Source: Acidobacteriota bacterium
GTDB lineage: Bacteria > Acidobacteriota > UBA4820 > DSQY01
Direction: 5' to 3'
DNA length: 50,479 bases
Assembly: GCA_021787565.1 (NCBI GenBank)
Contig: JAJYLT010000027.1
Location: 1 to 50,479 of the forward strand
Every line of letters begins with the position of its first letter. Within the stretch, counting starts at the first letter, position 1. A program made the translations under genes and the position numbers. The notes below the pieces were generated by a model, which saw nothing but the letters and a program-made list of their open reading frames with translations, was not told the origin of the DNA and ran no database searches. Below are positions 8,489-16,377 of this stretch, one piece after another.

Positions 8489-8725
8489 ATGACGACAAAG
8501 CGAAGTCTGTTCTTCCTGGCGGCCCTTGCGCTCCGATGGCACGTTCGTTGCTCTTTCCACAGAGAGAGGCCTCATAGGACGCCTGGGCGCCCTAAAGAGG
8601 CTCCTTTTGGCCATGGGCCTGCCAGAATGGCCGCGACTTTTTGGCGCGGGGGGCATTGTGCAGGGTTCACGGGTCACCCGAAGAGTGAGGATTTCACGGC
8701 CCTGGCGCGCCTTCGCCAGGGGTGA
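8489..8725 (+). pseudogene. Decayed or truncated gene start with signal-peptide-like N-terminus
   Basis: AGAGGAG followed by ATG at 8489 makes a very good start, and the first 15 codons (MTTKRSLFFLAALAL) look like the beginning of a signal peptide. After that the frame turns into Arg/His/Pro-rich sequence with no family resemblance and stops at 8725. The start region is AT-richer (GTAGAATAATACTAAG) than the following DNA. The simplest reading is that the start of a secreted-protein gene survives and its body has been lost or frameshifted. No other coding sequence is convincing between here and 8958. Confidence 0.35.
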
Positions 8726-8957
8726 GAGGCCCGTCCCTTCTTCGCCGCCCATAGGCGTCCCCCCCTTCTTGCTTCGCGTCGCCACCAACGAGAGTCCCAT
8801 CGGCTGGCTCCCAGTCCCGGCGCCCTTCTGGCCGGTGAACGCGGGAACCCGGCGGATCCGCCGCGCTTCTGGCGGGCAGCGGCCGGAGGCCGGGCGAAAG
8901 GAGGCACGACTCGTGGTTCGCCGATAGGACCGATCCTTACTTAGAGCAGGGGGGACA

Positions 8958-9791
8958 ATGCCAACACTCGGAATGCCTGAAATGCTGGGGCTCTCCATCG
9001 CCGCCGGATTCGTGGGCGCCATGTCCGGCATGGGCGGTGGGGTGGTCCTCGTGCCGGCCCTCACCCTGATGGGGCTGGACATCAAACACGCCATCGCCAT
9101 CAGCATCGTCTCGGTCATCGCCACATCGAGCGGTTCGGCCTCGGCCTATGTCCGGGACCGCATCACCAACCTGAAGGTCGGCATGTTTCTGGAGGTCTTC
9201 ACCATCCTCGGCGCGGTCGTGGGCGCCGCCGTCACCCTCGCGTGCAGCGAGCGGCCGCTCTTCATCGCGTTCGGGGGGATTCTTCTGGCCATCTGGCTCA
9301 CGATGGTCTTTCAGGTGGGCAAACAGTGGCACCCCATGGCCTACCAGGACCGGTTCTCGAAGTGGCTCGAACTCAGGGGCAGCTATCACGACGAGGCCCA
9401 GAAGGAAACGATCCACTACCACGGAGTACGCGCCTACTTCGGCGGCCCCTTCATGTTCTGCGCCGGATTCATCGCGGGCCTCCTCGGCATCGGCGCCGGA
9501 GCGCTGAAGGTCCTGGTCTTGGACCTGGGCATGCACCTTCCCCCCAAGGTCTCCACGACCACGAGCAACCTGATCATCGGCGTGACCGCCCTCGCGGGCA
9601 CCAGCGTCTACCTGGCCAACGGTTTCATCGACCCGGGCCTCGCCGCGCCGGTCATCCTGGGCGTCGTAGTGGGGGCCTTCATAGGAACGCGCGTGCTGGT
9701 GAAGCTGAGCAATTCCGCCGTGCGCAACTTCTTCCTGGTGGTTCTGTTGATCCTGGGCGCCGAGATGATCATTCGCGGGATCAGGGGGTGA
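8958..9791 (+). CDS. Sulfite exporter TauE/SafE (TSUP) family membrane protein
   Basis: The 277-residue protein has the duplicated TSUP architecture. The N-terminal half starts with GLSIAAGFVGAMSGMGGGVVLVPAL and the second half repeats the pattern at GFIAGLLGIGAGALKVLVL. Around eight hydrophobic helices flank a polar loop (residues about 120-155) with HPMAYQDRFSKW and HYHG. TSUP proteins move small anions, often sulfite, sulfoacetate or other sulfur-containing acids, across the inner membrane. A GGGGGG tract ends three bases before the ATG. The next gene starts two bases after the stop and encodes a DUF1634 protein, a usual partner. The exact substrate is not shown by sequence. Confidence 0.9.
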   Translation: MPTLGMPEMLGLSIAAGFVGAMSGMGGGVVLVPALTLMGLDIKHAIAISIVSVIATSSGSASAYVRDRITNLKVGMFLEVFTILGAVVGAAVTLACSERPLFIAFGGILLAIWLTMVFQVGKQWHPMAYQDRFSKWLELRGSYHDEAQKETIHYHGVRAYFGGPFMFCAGFIAGLLGIGAGALKVLVLDLGMHLPPKVSTTTSNLIIGVTALAGTSVYLANGFIDPGLAAPVILGVVVGAFIGTRVLVKLSNSAVRNFFLVVLLILGAEMIIRGIRG

Positions 9792-9793
9792 CC

Positions 9794-10204
9794 ATGAGCA
9801 AACACGCGATTGCCGACGAACTCTCTCCCGAGCTCGAGGCCTTTCAGCGCAAGATCGAAGGGCTCGTGGGAACCATCCTCCTGGTGGGGGTACTGGCGAG
9901 CTGCGCCCTCCTCCTGAGCGGCATGGTGTGGCGTTTCGCCGAATCGGGAAGCTTCGTCTTCGACTACGAACTGAACAAGATGAATCTGTTTCAGTTCATG
10001 ATCAAAGAGCTGACGCTCACGATCGAAGGAAAGTTCCGTGCGCGGCTCCTGATCAGCCTGGGAATCGTCACGCTCCTGCTCACTCCCTACATTCGCGTCC
10101 TGGCCTCCATGGTCTACTTCGCCTTCGTGGAAAAGAACCTCAAGTACACCCTCTTCACGGCCTTCGTGCTGACGGTTCTCAGCTACACCCTGTTCCTGCG
10201 GTGA
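9794..10204 (+). CDS. DUF1634 family membrane protein
   Basis: This 136-residue protein has three hydrophobic segments: GTILLVGVLASCALLLSGMVW (residues about 25-45), LLISLGIVTLLLTPYIRVL and YTLFTAFVLTVLSYTLF. The segment LLTPYIRVLASMVYFAFVEKNLKY is typical of DUF1634, a family commonly encoded directly after TauE/SafE exporters. It starts two bases after the exporter gene stops (stop TGA, then ATG at 9794), so the two are almost certainly co-transcribed and may form a complex. Biochemical function is unknown. The N-terminal 25 residues are charged and probably cytoplasmic. Confidence 0.85.
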   Translation: MSKHAIADELSPELEAFQRKIEGLVGTILLVGVLASCALLLSGMVWRFAESGSFVFDYELNKMNLFQFMIKELTLTIEGKFRARLLISLGIVTLLLTPYIRVLASMVYFAFVEKNLKYTLFTAFVLTVLSYTLFLR

Positions 10205-10215
10205 TCTGTCACGAG

Positions 10216-10248
10216 GGTTGAAAGGTTGGTGTTCAACCACGCTATAAT
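10216..10248 (+). promoter_or_regulatory. Sigma70-type promoter with overlapping inverted repeat
   Basis: A perfect TATAAT at 10243-10248 is preceded by TTGAAA at 10218-10223, with a 19-base spacer. The inverted repeat GGTTGAA (10216-10222) and TTCAACC (10232-10238) covers the -35 box and half the spacer. The long spacer together with the overlapping palindrome is a layout often used by regulated promoters. It would drive the kinase-like gene at 10323. The same hairpin could also help end the DUF1634 transcript. Confidence 0.55.
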
Positions 10249-10322
10249 GATGGTCTGGTCTTTCGTTTGCGAAACCGTCGCGGAGGGGTCTCCCCAGCGA
10301 GGCCCTCGCAGAAGGGGACGAA

Positions 10323-11132
10323 ATGGCTATCATCACGATTTCCAGGGGAACTTTCTCGGGAGGCAAGGATCTCGCCCAGTGCTTGGCTCAGCGGCTGGGA
10401 TACCGGTCCATTGACCGGGAAAGCATCATAGCGAACGCCTCCTCGTGCGGGGCCTCCGAAGAAAAACTCCGCGAAGCCATGGATCGACCGCCAAGTTTCC
10501 TCGATCATTTCAGCGAGGAGCGCCGGCGCTACATCACGCTGTTCCAGGCGTGCCTGTCGGAAGAAGCGCGCCGCGATGGCTTGATCTATCTGGGTAATGC
10601 CGGCCACCTCATGCTCCATGGCGTGAGCCACGTCCTGAGAGTGCGGATCATAGCGCCGCTTGAGCAGAGGGCGCACGTCGTTCAGGAGAGCCTGCACCTG
10701 AGCCACGACGAAGCCCTCTCGTACGTCGAGAAGCGGGATCACGACCGTGCCAAGTGGACCCGTTTTCTGTACGGCGTCGATTGGAGCGACCCCGTGCTCT
10801 ATGATCTGGTCATCAACCTGGAGAGGACGACAATTGAGGAAGCCTGCCACGTAGTGAGCGGTCTCACCGCAGAGGAATCGTTTCGCCTGACGCCAGAATC
10901 CCAAGCCGCCATCGAGAACCTCGCCCTCTCGAGCCGCGTGCGCGGCGCTCTGTTGACTCACGCCGAGTCCTCCGCCCTCGTTCTGGAGGTGGAGGCGAAG
11001 GGAGGAGCGGTGACCCTCAGGGGCAAAGTTCGGAACCACCGGCAATGGCAGGCGGTCGAGGAAATCGTGAAGGGCACCCCGGGAGTGGAGCGCCTGGTCA
11101 CGGACGACCTGGTGCAGGTCTTGGATAGCTGA
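10323..11132 (+). CDS. Cytidylate kinase-like protein with C-terminal BON domain
   Basis: Residues 1 to about 190 match the cytidylate-kinase-like P-loop family. ITISRGTFSGGKDLAQCLAQRLGYRSIDRE carries the nucleotide-binding loop, with IYLGNAGHLML and RVRIIAPLEQRAHVV further on. The last 75 residues form a BON domain (LALSSRVRGALL, GGAVTLRGKVRN, TPGVERLVTDDL). BON domains bind phospholipids or membranes, so the protein may act at the envelope or sense a ligand. A paralogue without BON lies at 22347-23021. The ATG has AAGGGGA upstream and a TATAAT promoter about 75 bases upstream. CMP phosphorylation is not assured, since this family is distinct from Cmk. Confidence 0.85.
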   Translation: MAIITISRGTFSGGKDLAQCLAQRLGYRSIDRESIIANASSCGASEEKLREAMDRPPSFLDHFSEERRRYITLFQACLSEEARRDGLIYLGNAGHLMLHGVSHVLRVRIIAPLEQRAHVVQESLHLSHDEALSYVEKRDHDRAKWTRFLYGVDWSDPVLYDLVINLERTTIEEACHVVSGLTAEESFRLTPESQAAIENLALSSRVRGALLTHAESSALVLEVEAKGGAVTLRGKVRNHRQWQAVEEIVKGTPGVERLVTDDLVQVLDS

Positions 11133-11442
11133 AGCGGACGGGCGAGGCCATCGCCCGCTCGGATGGGGCAAGAGGCGACCGCCGGCTTCGGGAGGACCGG
11201 AGCGGCGCGACGCAGGGGGACGGAGCGAGGGCAGGTTCGGCGCCGGGGGGGCCGCTTGATGGACCATACACCCTAGCACTACTTCGGAACGCTAGGCGCA
11301 CCGCGGCGAGAACGCGGTGGTGGCCAAGGCGTTCGCGGCTCCCGCTGGGCACCTCGCCTCGGCGAGGCGAAACGGCATGTCCTGCCTCTCCCGCACGGGA
11401 AAAGAGGCGGAGAAGTCTGTTGCAGGAGCGACGGGGGGAGCC
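11133..11442. other. Gene-free spacer with several short hairpins
   Basis: No gene is supported here. CGGGCGA (11139-11145) pairs with TCGCCCG (11151-11157) just after the kinase-like gene and may aid termination, though there is no T tract. Other short stems include CCTAGC with GCTAGG (near 11271-11295) and CACCGCG with CGCGGTG. Part of this DNA is likely the leader of the MFS gene. Confidence 0.4.
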
Positions 11443-12924
11443 ATGCAGACACCGTTGAGTCTGTTTTCGGAGAGCAAGGGGTACCGGTGGTACGTATTGG
11501 GGACGGTGCTTATAGGCGCCTTCATGTCGGCGCTGGACGCCAGCATCGTGAACATCGCGCTGCCCACCATGAACATCCACTACCACACCCGCCTGGAGAT
11601 CGTCGAATGGGTCTCCCTCGCCTACCTGTTGACCCTCACGCTGCTCCTCCCGGTCATGGGCCGCCTCGCCGACATGCTGGGCCGAGGCCCCTTGTACAAC
11701 GCGGGCTTCATCGTGTTCGGGATCGGCTCCTACCTCTGCGGGGCGGCCAGCGGGATCTTCGCTCTGATTTTATGGCGCGTCATCCAGGCCCTGGGCGCCT
11801 CTATGCTCCAGGCCAACAGCTTGGCCCTCATCACGCAGGTCTTCCCAGAAAGGGAGAGGGGGCGGGCCATAGGCATCCAGGGCGCCATCCAGGCGGCGGC
11901 CATGTCCTTCGGTCCCTTCCTGGGAGGTCTACTGGTCGAAAAGTTCTCCACTCAGTCCATCTTCTATATCAACGTCCCCATCGCCCTGCTGGGTACCGTC
12001 GTGGGATGGCTGATCCTCCCCAAACCCTCCGCCAACAGGCCGAAGTTCTCCTTCGATTATCCGGGCGCGTTCGCCTTTTCGGCGGGATTGCTGGCCCTCA
12101 TGCTGGGCCTCACCCAGGTGACCAACCACAACTGGTTCTCGGCCCACGAGCACGTCCTGTTCCTCACGGCGCTTTTCTGCCTCGGGGCCTTCCTGGCCAT
12201 GGAGATCGTGGTTCCGAAGCCCTTCATCAAGCTGGGATTATTCCTGGAACGCAACTTCACCATCGGCAACATCTCGGGGATGCTCTCCTACATGGCCCTG
12301 TTTTCGCCCATGTTCCTGCTCCCGTTCTACCTCGAGCGCGTGCTCAAGCTCGGCCCCAGTCATGCGGGTACGGTCCTCACGGTGGTGCCCCTGACCCTCT
12401 CCGCCGTGGCCATCCTGGCGGGGTATCTCTCCGACAAGTACGGCGTGCGGCCCTTCACCGTGGGGGGCATGGTGGTGATGGCCGTGGGGCTCTTCGCCAT
12501 GGCCACCCTGCACAGCAACTCCAGCGCATTCGACGTGGCCTGGCGGCTGGTGATCCTCGGCCTGGGCATGGGCACCTTCACCCCCCCCAACAACCGTTCC
12601 GTCATGAGCGCGGCGCCCGAGGCCGACCTCAGCGTGGCCGGCGGGCTCCTGAACATGATGCGCAGCCTTGGGATGATGGGAGGCGTGGCCTTCGCCCAGC
12701 TCATCTACGCCCACGAACTTCGGCTCATCACGGCCAAGCTCGCCGTGGAGGGGCTGACGCCGGCCAAGATGGCGCGGGCCCACCGGCACGCCATGATGGT
12801 GGGCTACGACAAGGTCTACATCGTCATGATCGCCGTGGCCCTGATCGCCGCCTTCCTGTCCCTCGTCAAAGAGCGCGAGGAGCGTGCGGGACGCATCGCC
12901 ATGCATATCTCTCTCGGCGAATAG
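11443..12924 (+). CDS. MFS exporter, DHA2 (EmrB/QacA-like, 14-helix) family
   Basis: The 493-residue protein is a major facilitator with about 14 membrane helices. It begins with YVLGTVLIGAFMSALDASIVNIALPTM, the DHA2 motif D1 (LDxTxVNxALP) with Ser in place of Thr. MGRLADMLGRGPLY is motif A, and LILWRVIQALGASML matches motif B. DHA2 members use the proton gradient to expel drugs, dyes or metabolites. I chose the ATG at 11443, preceded by GGGGGGAG, over an upstream start at 11317 that would add a 42-residue polar extension of shadow-like composition. No adaptor (EmrA-like) or regulator gene is adjacent, so substrate remains open. Confidence 0.93.
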   Translation: MQTPLSLFSESKGYRWYVLGTVLIGAFMSALDASIVNIALPTMNIHYHTRLEIVEWVSLAYLLTLTLLLPVMGRLADMLGRGPLYNAGFIVFGIGSYLCGAASGIFALILWRVIQALGASMLQANSLALITQVFPERERGRAIGIQGAIQAAAMSFGPFLGGLLVEKFSTQSIFYINVPIALLGTVVGWLILPKPSANRPKFSFDYPGAFAFSAGLLALMLGLTQVTNHNWFSAHEHVLFLTALFCLGAFLAMEIVVPKPFIKLGLFLERNFTIGNISGMLSYMALFSPMFLLPFYLERVLKLGPSHAGTVLTVVPLTLSAVAILAGYLSDKYGVRPFTVGGMVVMAVGLFAMATLHSNSSAFDVAWRLVILGLGMGTFTPPNNRSVMSAAPEADLSVAGGLLNMMRSLGMMGGVAFAQLIYAHELRLITAKLAVEGLTPAKMARAHRHAMMVGYDKVYIVMIAVALIAAFLSLVKEREERAGRIAMHISLGE

Positions 12925-13120
12925 AAGGGCGCCCTGGGAGACGGTCACTCCTTTGCTGCCTCTGGGGCCGGCTGAACCTTCCAGGTGCGACCCGGCGGCG
13001 GCTCTGCCTCCGGCCCTCCGACCGCCCTCTGGACGCGGCCGCCTTCCGGCACCAGAATGGCTGCTGGTCACGCCGGCCAGCAGGATCGACCGGACTGGCG
13101 CCCGGCTTTAGGAGGCGAAG

Positions 13121-14563
13121 ATGGCGGGAGGACGCGCGAAGGGTCTTGGGTGCGGAGTGCTGATAACGATTTGGCTTGCTCTGCTGCTTCCGATGGGCCT
13201 ACCGGCGGCGACATCAGCACCGCCCCTCACCCCGCCCCAACGCACCTGGCTCGCCAAGGCCGAACGCCACGAGAAGGGTGGCTGGATCTACCTCCACATC
13301 GAGGGAGGGCCGCGTGAGCGCGGGTTTCAGTACGGCTACCTCCTGGCGCCCGAGATCGCCCAGGGGCTGAAGGGCGACCGCGTCACCTGGGAGTACCGGA
13401 CCGCCATGCCCTGGGGTTGGGTCGTCAAGAAGGCTTCCGCCATGTATGCGGCTAAAGTGCCGCTGGAGTATCTGGCCGAGCTCGGCGGCATCGCCGAAGG
13501 GATGCGCGCCGCGGGCGTGGACGTTTCACGCGACGAGATTCTCGCCTACAACGCCATGTACGAGCTGATCTGGTACTGGTGGCCCGAACAGCAGAAGAGG
13601 CTCAAGAAGGCCCCCACGACTCCGCCGTTACAGGAGGGATGCAGCGCCTTCATCGCCACGGGCAGCATGACGGCCGATCACGGCATCGTCATGGGCCACA
13701 ACAGCATGCAGGACTACAGCTATCCCCTCCCCGACGTGATTCTGGACGTCGCACCGGACAAGGGCCACCGCATCCTCATGCAGACCTACCCCGGGTGGAT
13801 CCACAGCGGGACGGACTTCTTCGTCACCGACGCGGGCCTCGTGGGAACGGAGACGACCCTCGGCGATTACGAGGGCTACGAGGAGGGCGGCGTTCCCGAA
13901 TTCGTCCGCATGAGGCGTGCCACCCAGTACGCCGACTCGATCGACCAGTGGTGCGCCATGATGAAGGACGGCAACAACGGCGGCTACGCCAACGCGTGGC
14001 TCCTGGGCGACGTGAACACGGGCGAGATCGCGCGGCTGGAACTCGGCCTCAGGTACGTGGGGTTCCAGAAGAAGAGCGACGGCTACTTCACGGGTTCCAA
14101 CGTCGCCGTGGACCCCAAGATCCTCCGCTTCGAGACCGACGAGAGGGAGACCGACATCCGCGTCTCCGGCGTGGCGCGGCGCGTCCGCTGGCACCAGCTC
14201 ATGGCGCAGTACGAAGGAAAGATCGACGCGAAATTGGCCGAGCGGTTCGAGGCGGACCACCTGGACACCTACCTGGGCAAGGAGCAGCCCGACGGCAGGA
14301 CCCTGTGCGCCCACTACGACCTGGACGCCGACCCCAAGTTCGGAACCCCCTTCAGCCCCTCGGGCAGCGTGGACGCCAAGGTTCTGGACAGCGCCATGGC
14401 CAAGAGGATGAGCTTCGAGGCGCGCTGGGGCGCCCCCTGCGGCCGCGCCTTTGACGCCGGGCAGTTCCTCAAGCAGCACCCGCAGTACGACTGGATGAGG
14501 GACATCCTTCCCAGCCGCCCCTCCCAACCGTGGGCCCTCTTCACCGCCGGTGAAACGAAATGA
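13121..14563 (+). CDS. Secreted C45/phospholipase B-like Ntn hydrolase
   Basis: The 480-residue protein starts with a signal peptide (VLITIWLALLLPMGLPAATS). A sequence of the acyl-coenzyme A:6-APA acyltransferase (C45)/phospholipase B-like superfamily follows. The segment LQEGCSAFIATGSMTADHGIVMGHNSMQDY contains Cys174, the expected nucleophile freed by self-cleavage before it. Downstream are GTDFFVTDAGLVGTETT and NGGYANAWLLGDVNTGEIARLELG, conserved in this fold. Such enzymes hydrolyse amide or ester bonds in peptides, lipids or acyl-amino acids; the substrate here is unknown. AGGAGG precedes the ATG. It stands alone between the MFS gene and a convergent flavoprotein gene. Confidence 0.85.
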   Translation: MAGGRAKGLGCGVLITIWLALLLPMGLPAATSAPPLTPPQRTWLAKAERHEKGGWIYLHIEGGPRERGFQYGYLLAPEIAQGLKGDRVTWEYRTAMPWGWVVKKASAMYAAKVPLEYLAELGGIAEGMRAAGVDVSRDEILAYNAMYELIWYWWPEQQKRLKKAPTTPPLQEGCSAFIATGSMTADHGIVMGHNSMQDYSYPLPDVILDVAPDKGHRILMQTYPGWIHSGTDFFVTDAGLVGTETTLGDYEGYEEGGVPEFVRMRRATQYADSIDQWCAMMKDGNNGGYANAWLLGDVNTGEIARLELGLRYVGFQKKSDGYFTGSNVAVDPKILRFETDERETDIRVSGVARRVRWHQLMAQYEGKIDAKLAERFEADHLDTYLGKEQPDGRTLCAHYDLDADPKFGTPFSPSGSVDAKVLDSAMAKRMSFEARWGAPCGRAFDAGQFLKQHPQYDWMRDILPSRPSQPWALFTAGETK

Positions 14564-14689
14564 CTTCCTCTCCGTGAAGTCTTCACCGCAAAGGTTCCAA
14601 GGCACGAAGGGACGAGGCTCCACGCAGCTTAGGCGATCTCGGCAGTGCAACCTGAGGCTGAAGAGGTCGGGAGGCGCGCAGCCGGCCTC

Positions 14690-15922
14690 TCAGGCCGATT
14701 CGCCCATCCCCGCGGCCAGCCCGGCGGACCGCCCCGTGGCCCAGGCCCACTGGAAGTTGTGGCCGCCGATGGGGCCGAAGGCGTCCAGCACCTCCCCGCA
14801 GAAATGGAGCCCCGGGTGAATCCGGCTCTCCAGCGTGCGCGGATTCACTTCCGCCAAGTCCACTCCTCCGCCCGTCACCTCGGCCTTGGCGTATCCCTCG
14901 TCGCCCGTCCACGGGAGGGGGTAGCGCGTGAGGAGACCGATCAGGCGGAGCCGCAGGTCGCGCCGGAGTCGCGACCCCATCACCTGAGGCGCCACTCCCG
15001 CCTCGCGGCACAGAGTCTCGCCCAGGCGCGCGGGAAGGTGCCTGGCGATCAACCCCTCAATGGGTCCGCCGTGCCGCAGGACCAGTCCCTCCCAGGAAGG
15101 TCCATCCAGATCGGTCCAGCGCACGTAGATCTCCTGCCTCGGGCCGCCGCGCGCGAGGCTGCGCACCGCGGCGTGGGAGATGTCCAGGACGGCCGGACCG
15201 CTGTAGCCCCTGTGGGTAAAGAGGAAACCTCCCCGCGCCGCGGCTTTTCTCTTGCCCGCAGGGGCCTCGATGGTCACCGGAAGGGAGACGCCCGCGAGGT
15301 GGGCGTGCACGGCGGGCTCGGCCGTGAGGGGCGTGAGCGCGGGATAGGTGGGATGGATGGTGTGTCCCAGGCGCCGCGCGATCTCGAAGCCCCACCCGTC
15401 GCTCCCCGTGGTCGGCGCCGAGAGCCCCCCCGACGCCAATACGACCCGTGCGGCGGACATTTCGGAGCCGTCGGCCAGGGCCAGCCTCCACTCCCTCCCG
15501 CAGGGGGCGAGTTCCGCCACCCGGATGCCGAACCGCAGTTCGGCCCCACGACGCCGGGCGAGGTCCACGAGGAGGTCGCGGACCTCCCTCGCCTTGTTGC
15601 CTTCCGGGAAGAGCTTGCCCGTCTCCGACTCCAGGGCCAACCTCAGGCCGAGTTCGCCTTCGAAGAACCGCTGCTGTTCCTCCAGGGGCCAGGCGCGCAG
15701 CATGTTGCGGAGGGTGTTGGGCGAGGAGTCGGTGACGAATCGTTCGGGCGACGAAACGGCCGGTAAGACGTTGCAGCGGCCCCCTCCGCTGATCAGGATC
15801 TTCCGCCCGCCGTCTCTCGTGCCCTCCAGCAGGACCACCCGGCGACCCGCGCCGGAGGCCCAGATGGCCGCCATGAGACCCGATGCGCCTGCGCCGATCA
15901 CAACGATGGACGGATCGCTCAC
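14690..15922 (-). CDS. HI0933/YhiN-type FAD-binding oxidoreductase
   Basis: The 410-residue flavoprotein begins with IVVIGAGASGLMAAIWASGAG, the FAD-binding GxGxxG turn. GGRKILISGGGRCNV follows, the signature of the HI0933 family. Other blocks are SSPNTLRNML, KLFPEGNKAREVRDLL, RVVLASGGLSAPTTGSDGWGFEIARRLGH and a C-terminal GLHFCGEVLDAFGPIGGHNFQWAWATGR that closes the FAD site. Some members have been described as aminoacetone oxidases, but for most the substrate is unknown. The start is a GTG at 15922 with GGAGGGG upstream. The gene is monocistronic, convergent with the C45 gene. Confidence 0.92.
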   Translation of the reverse strand: MSDPSIVVIGAGASGLMAAIWASGAGRRVVLLEGTRDGGRKILISGGGRCNVLPAVSSPERFVTDSSPNTLRNMLRAWPLEEQQRFFEGELGLRLALESETGKLFPEGNKAREVRDLLVDLARRRGAELRFGIRVAELAPCGREWRLALADGSEMSAARVVLASGGLSAPTTGSDGWGFEIARRLGHTIHPTYPALTPLTAEPAVHAHLAGVSLPVTIEAPAGKRKAAARGGFLFTHRGYSGPAVLDISHAAVRSLARGGPRQEIYVRWTDLDGPSWEGLVLRHGGPIEGLIARHLPARLGETLCREAGVAPQVMGSRLRRDLRLRLIGLLTRYPLPWTGDEGYAKAEVTGGGVDLAEVNPRTLESRIHPGLHFCGEVLDAFGPIGGHNFQWAWATGRSAGLAAGMGESA

Positions 15923-16177
15923 GGCATCCCCTCCCTAGGCCGCCTCCGTGGTCGGAGCACATTCATCATACCAGCCCGTTGGAGGCGTCGCGCTCCCCGT
16001 CGATATCCACTCCCATGAACTCCAGTTCCGAGCACGAGCGTTGCCTCACGGATGCGAGACAGGACCGACCTCCTCCAGCCCTCTAGACAGAGTTCGGCCC
16101 CATCCGTCTAACCGGATAGAGGGCGGCAGCCACACCGCTCCTCAGCCTCCTCCTTTCCATACCTCCCTCCCTCAGCA

Positions 16178-16197
16178 CGGTCCGCCTTCGGGCGGAC
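16178..16197. terminator. UUCG-loop hairpin downstream of the sedolisin gene
   Basis: GGTCCGCC pairs with GGCGGACC around a TTCG tetraloop, an unusually stable C(UUCG)G hairpin. It lies on the leftward transcript after the sedolisin gene and before the HI0933-type gene. There is no T tract, so it may be a backup terminator or a transcript-end stabiliser. Confidence 0.45.
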
Positions 16198-16217
16198 CTC
16201 TGTCTGTGGGGGAGGAT

Positions 16218-16294
16218 GATGATGGATGATAGATGATAGATGATAGATGATGGATGATAGATGATGGATGATAGGTGATAGATGAGGGATGAGA
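16218..16294. repeat. Tandem array of 7-bp unit GATGATR, 11 copies
   Basis: Eleven consecutive heptamers run GATGATG, GATGATA, GATGATA, GATGATA, GATGATG, GATGATA, GATGATG, GATGATA and then three degenerate units (GGTGATA, GATGAGG, GATGAGA). The array is AT-rich within very GC-rich DNA and sits between two hairpins. A 7-bp period does not preserve a reading frame, in line with its non-coding location. Confidence 0.92.
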
Positions 16295-16302
16295 GATGGC
16301 GC

Positions 16303-16346
16303 GCAAAGAAAGGGCGGGCAGGAAGTCCGGTCGGCTTCCTGCCCGC
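16303..16346 (-). terminator. Rho-independent terminator of the sedolisin gene
   Basis: Reading leftward, GCGGGCAGGAAG (16346-16335) pairs perfectly over 12 bases with CTTCCTGCCCGC (16325-16314) around a nine-base loop. The stem is followed by CCTTTCTTT. It begins 32 bases after the stop codon of the S53 gene. Confidence 0.85.
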
Positions 16347-16377
16347 TCAAGTGTGCCCGCTTCAGAGGAGCATTCTC

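Larger units (their letters stand above)
15923..16377. other. Gene-free interval with hairpins and heptamer array
   Basis: No gene is supported. The interval holds two hairpins (16178-16197 and 16303-16346) and the 7-bp tandem array (16218-16294), each listed separately. The stretch 15923-16170 should contain the leader of the HI0933-type gene, but I saw no clear promoter boxes. Confidence 0.6.

Noticed and set aside
16218-16294. CRISPR array
   Set aside because: The units are 7 bp and contiguous with no spacers, and no cas genes are in the window.
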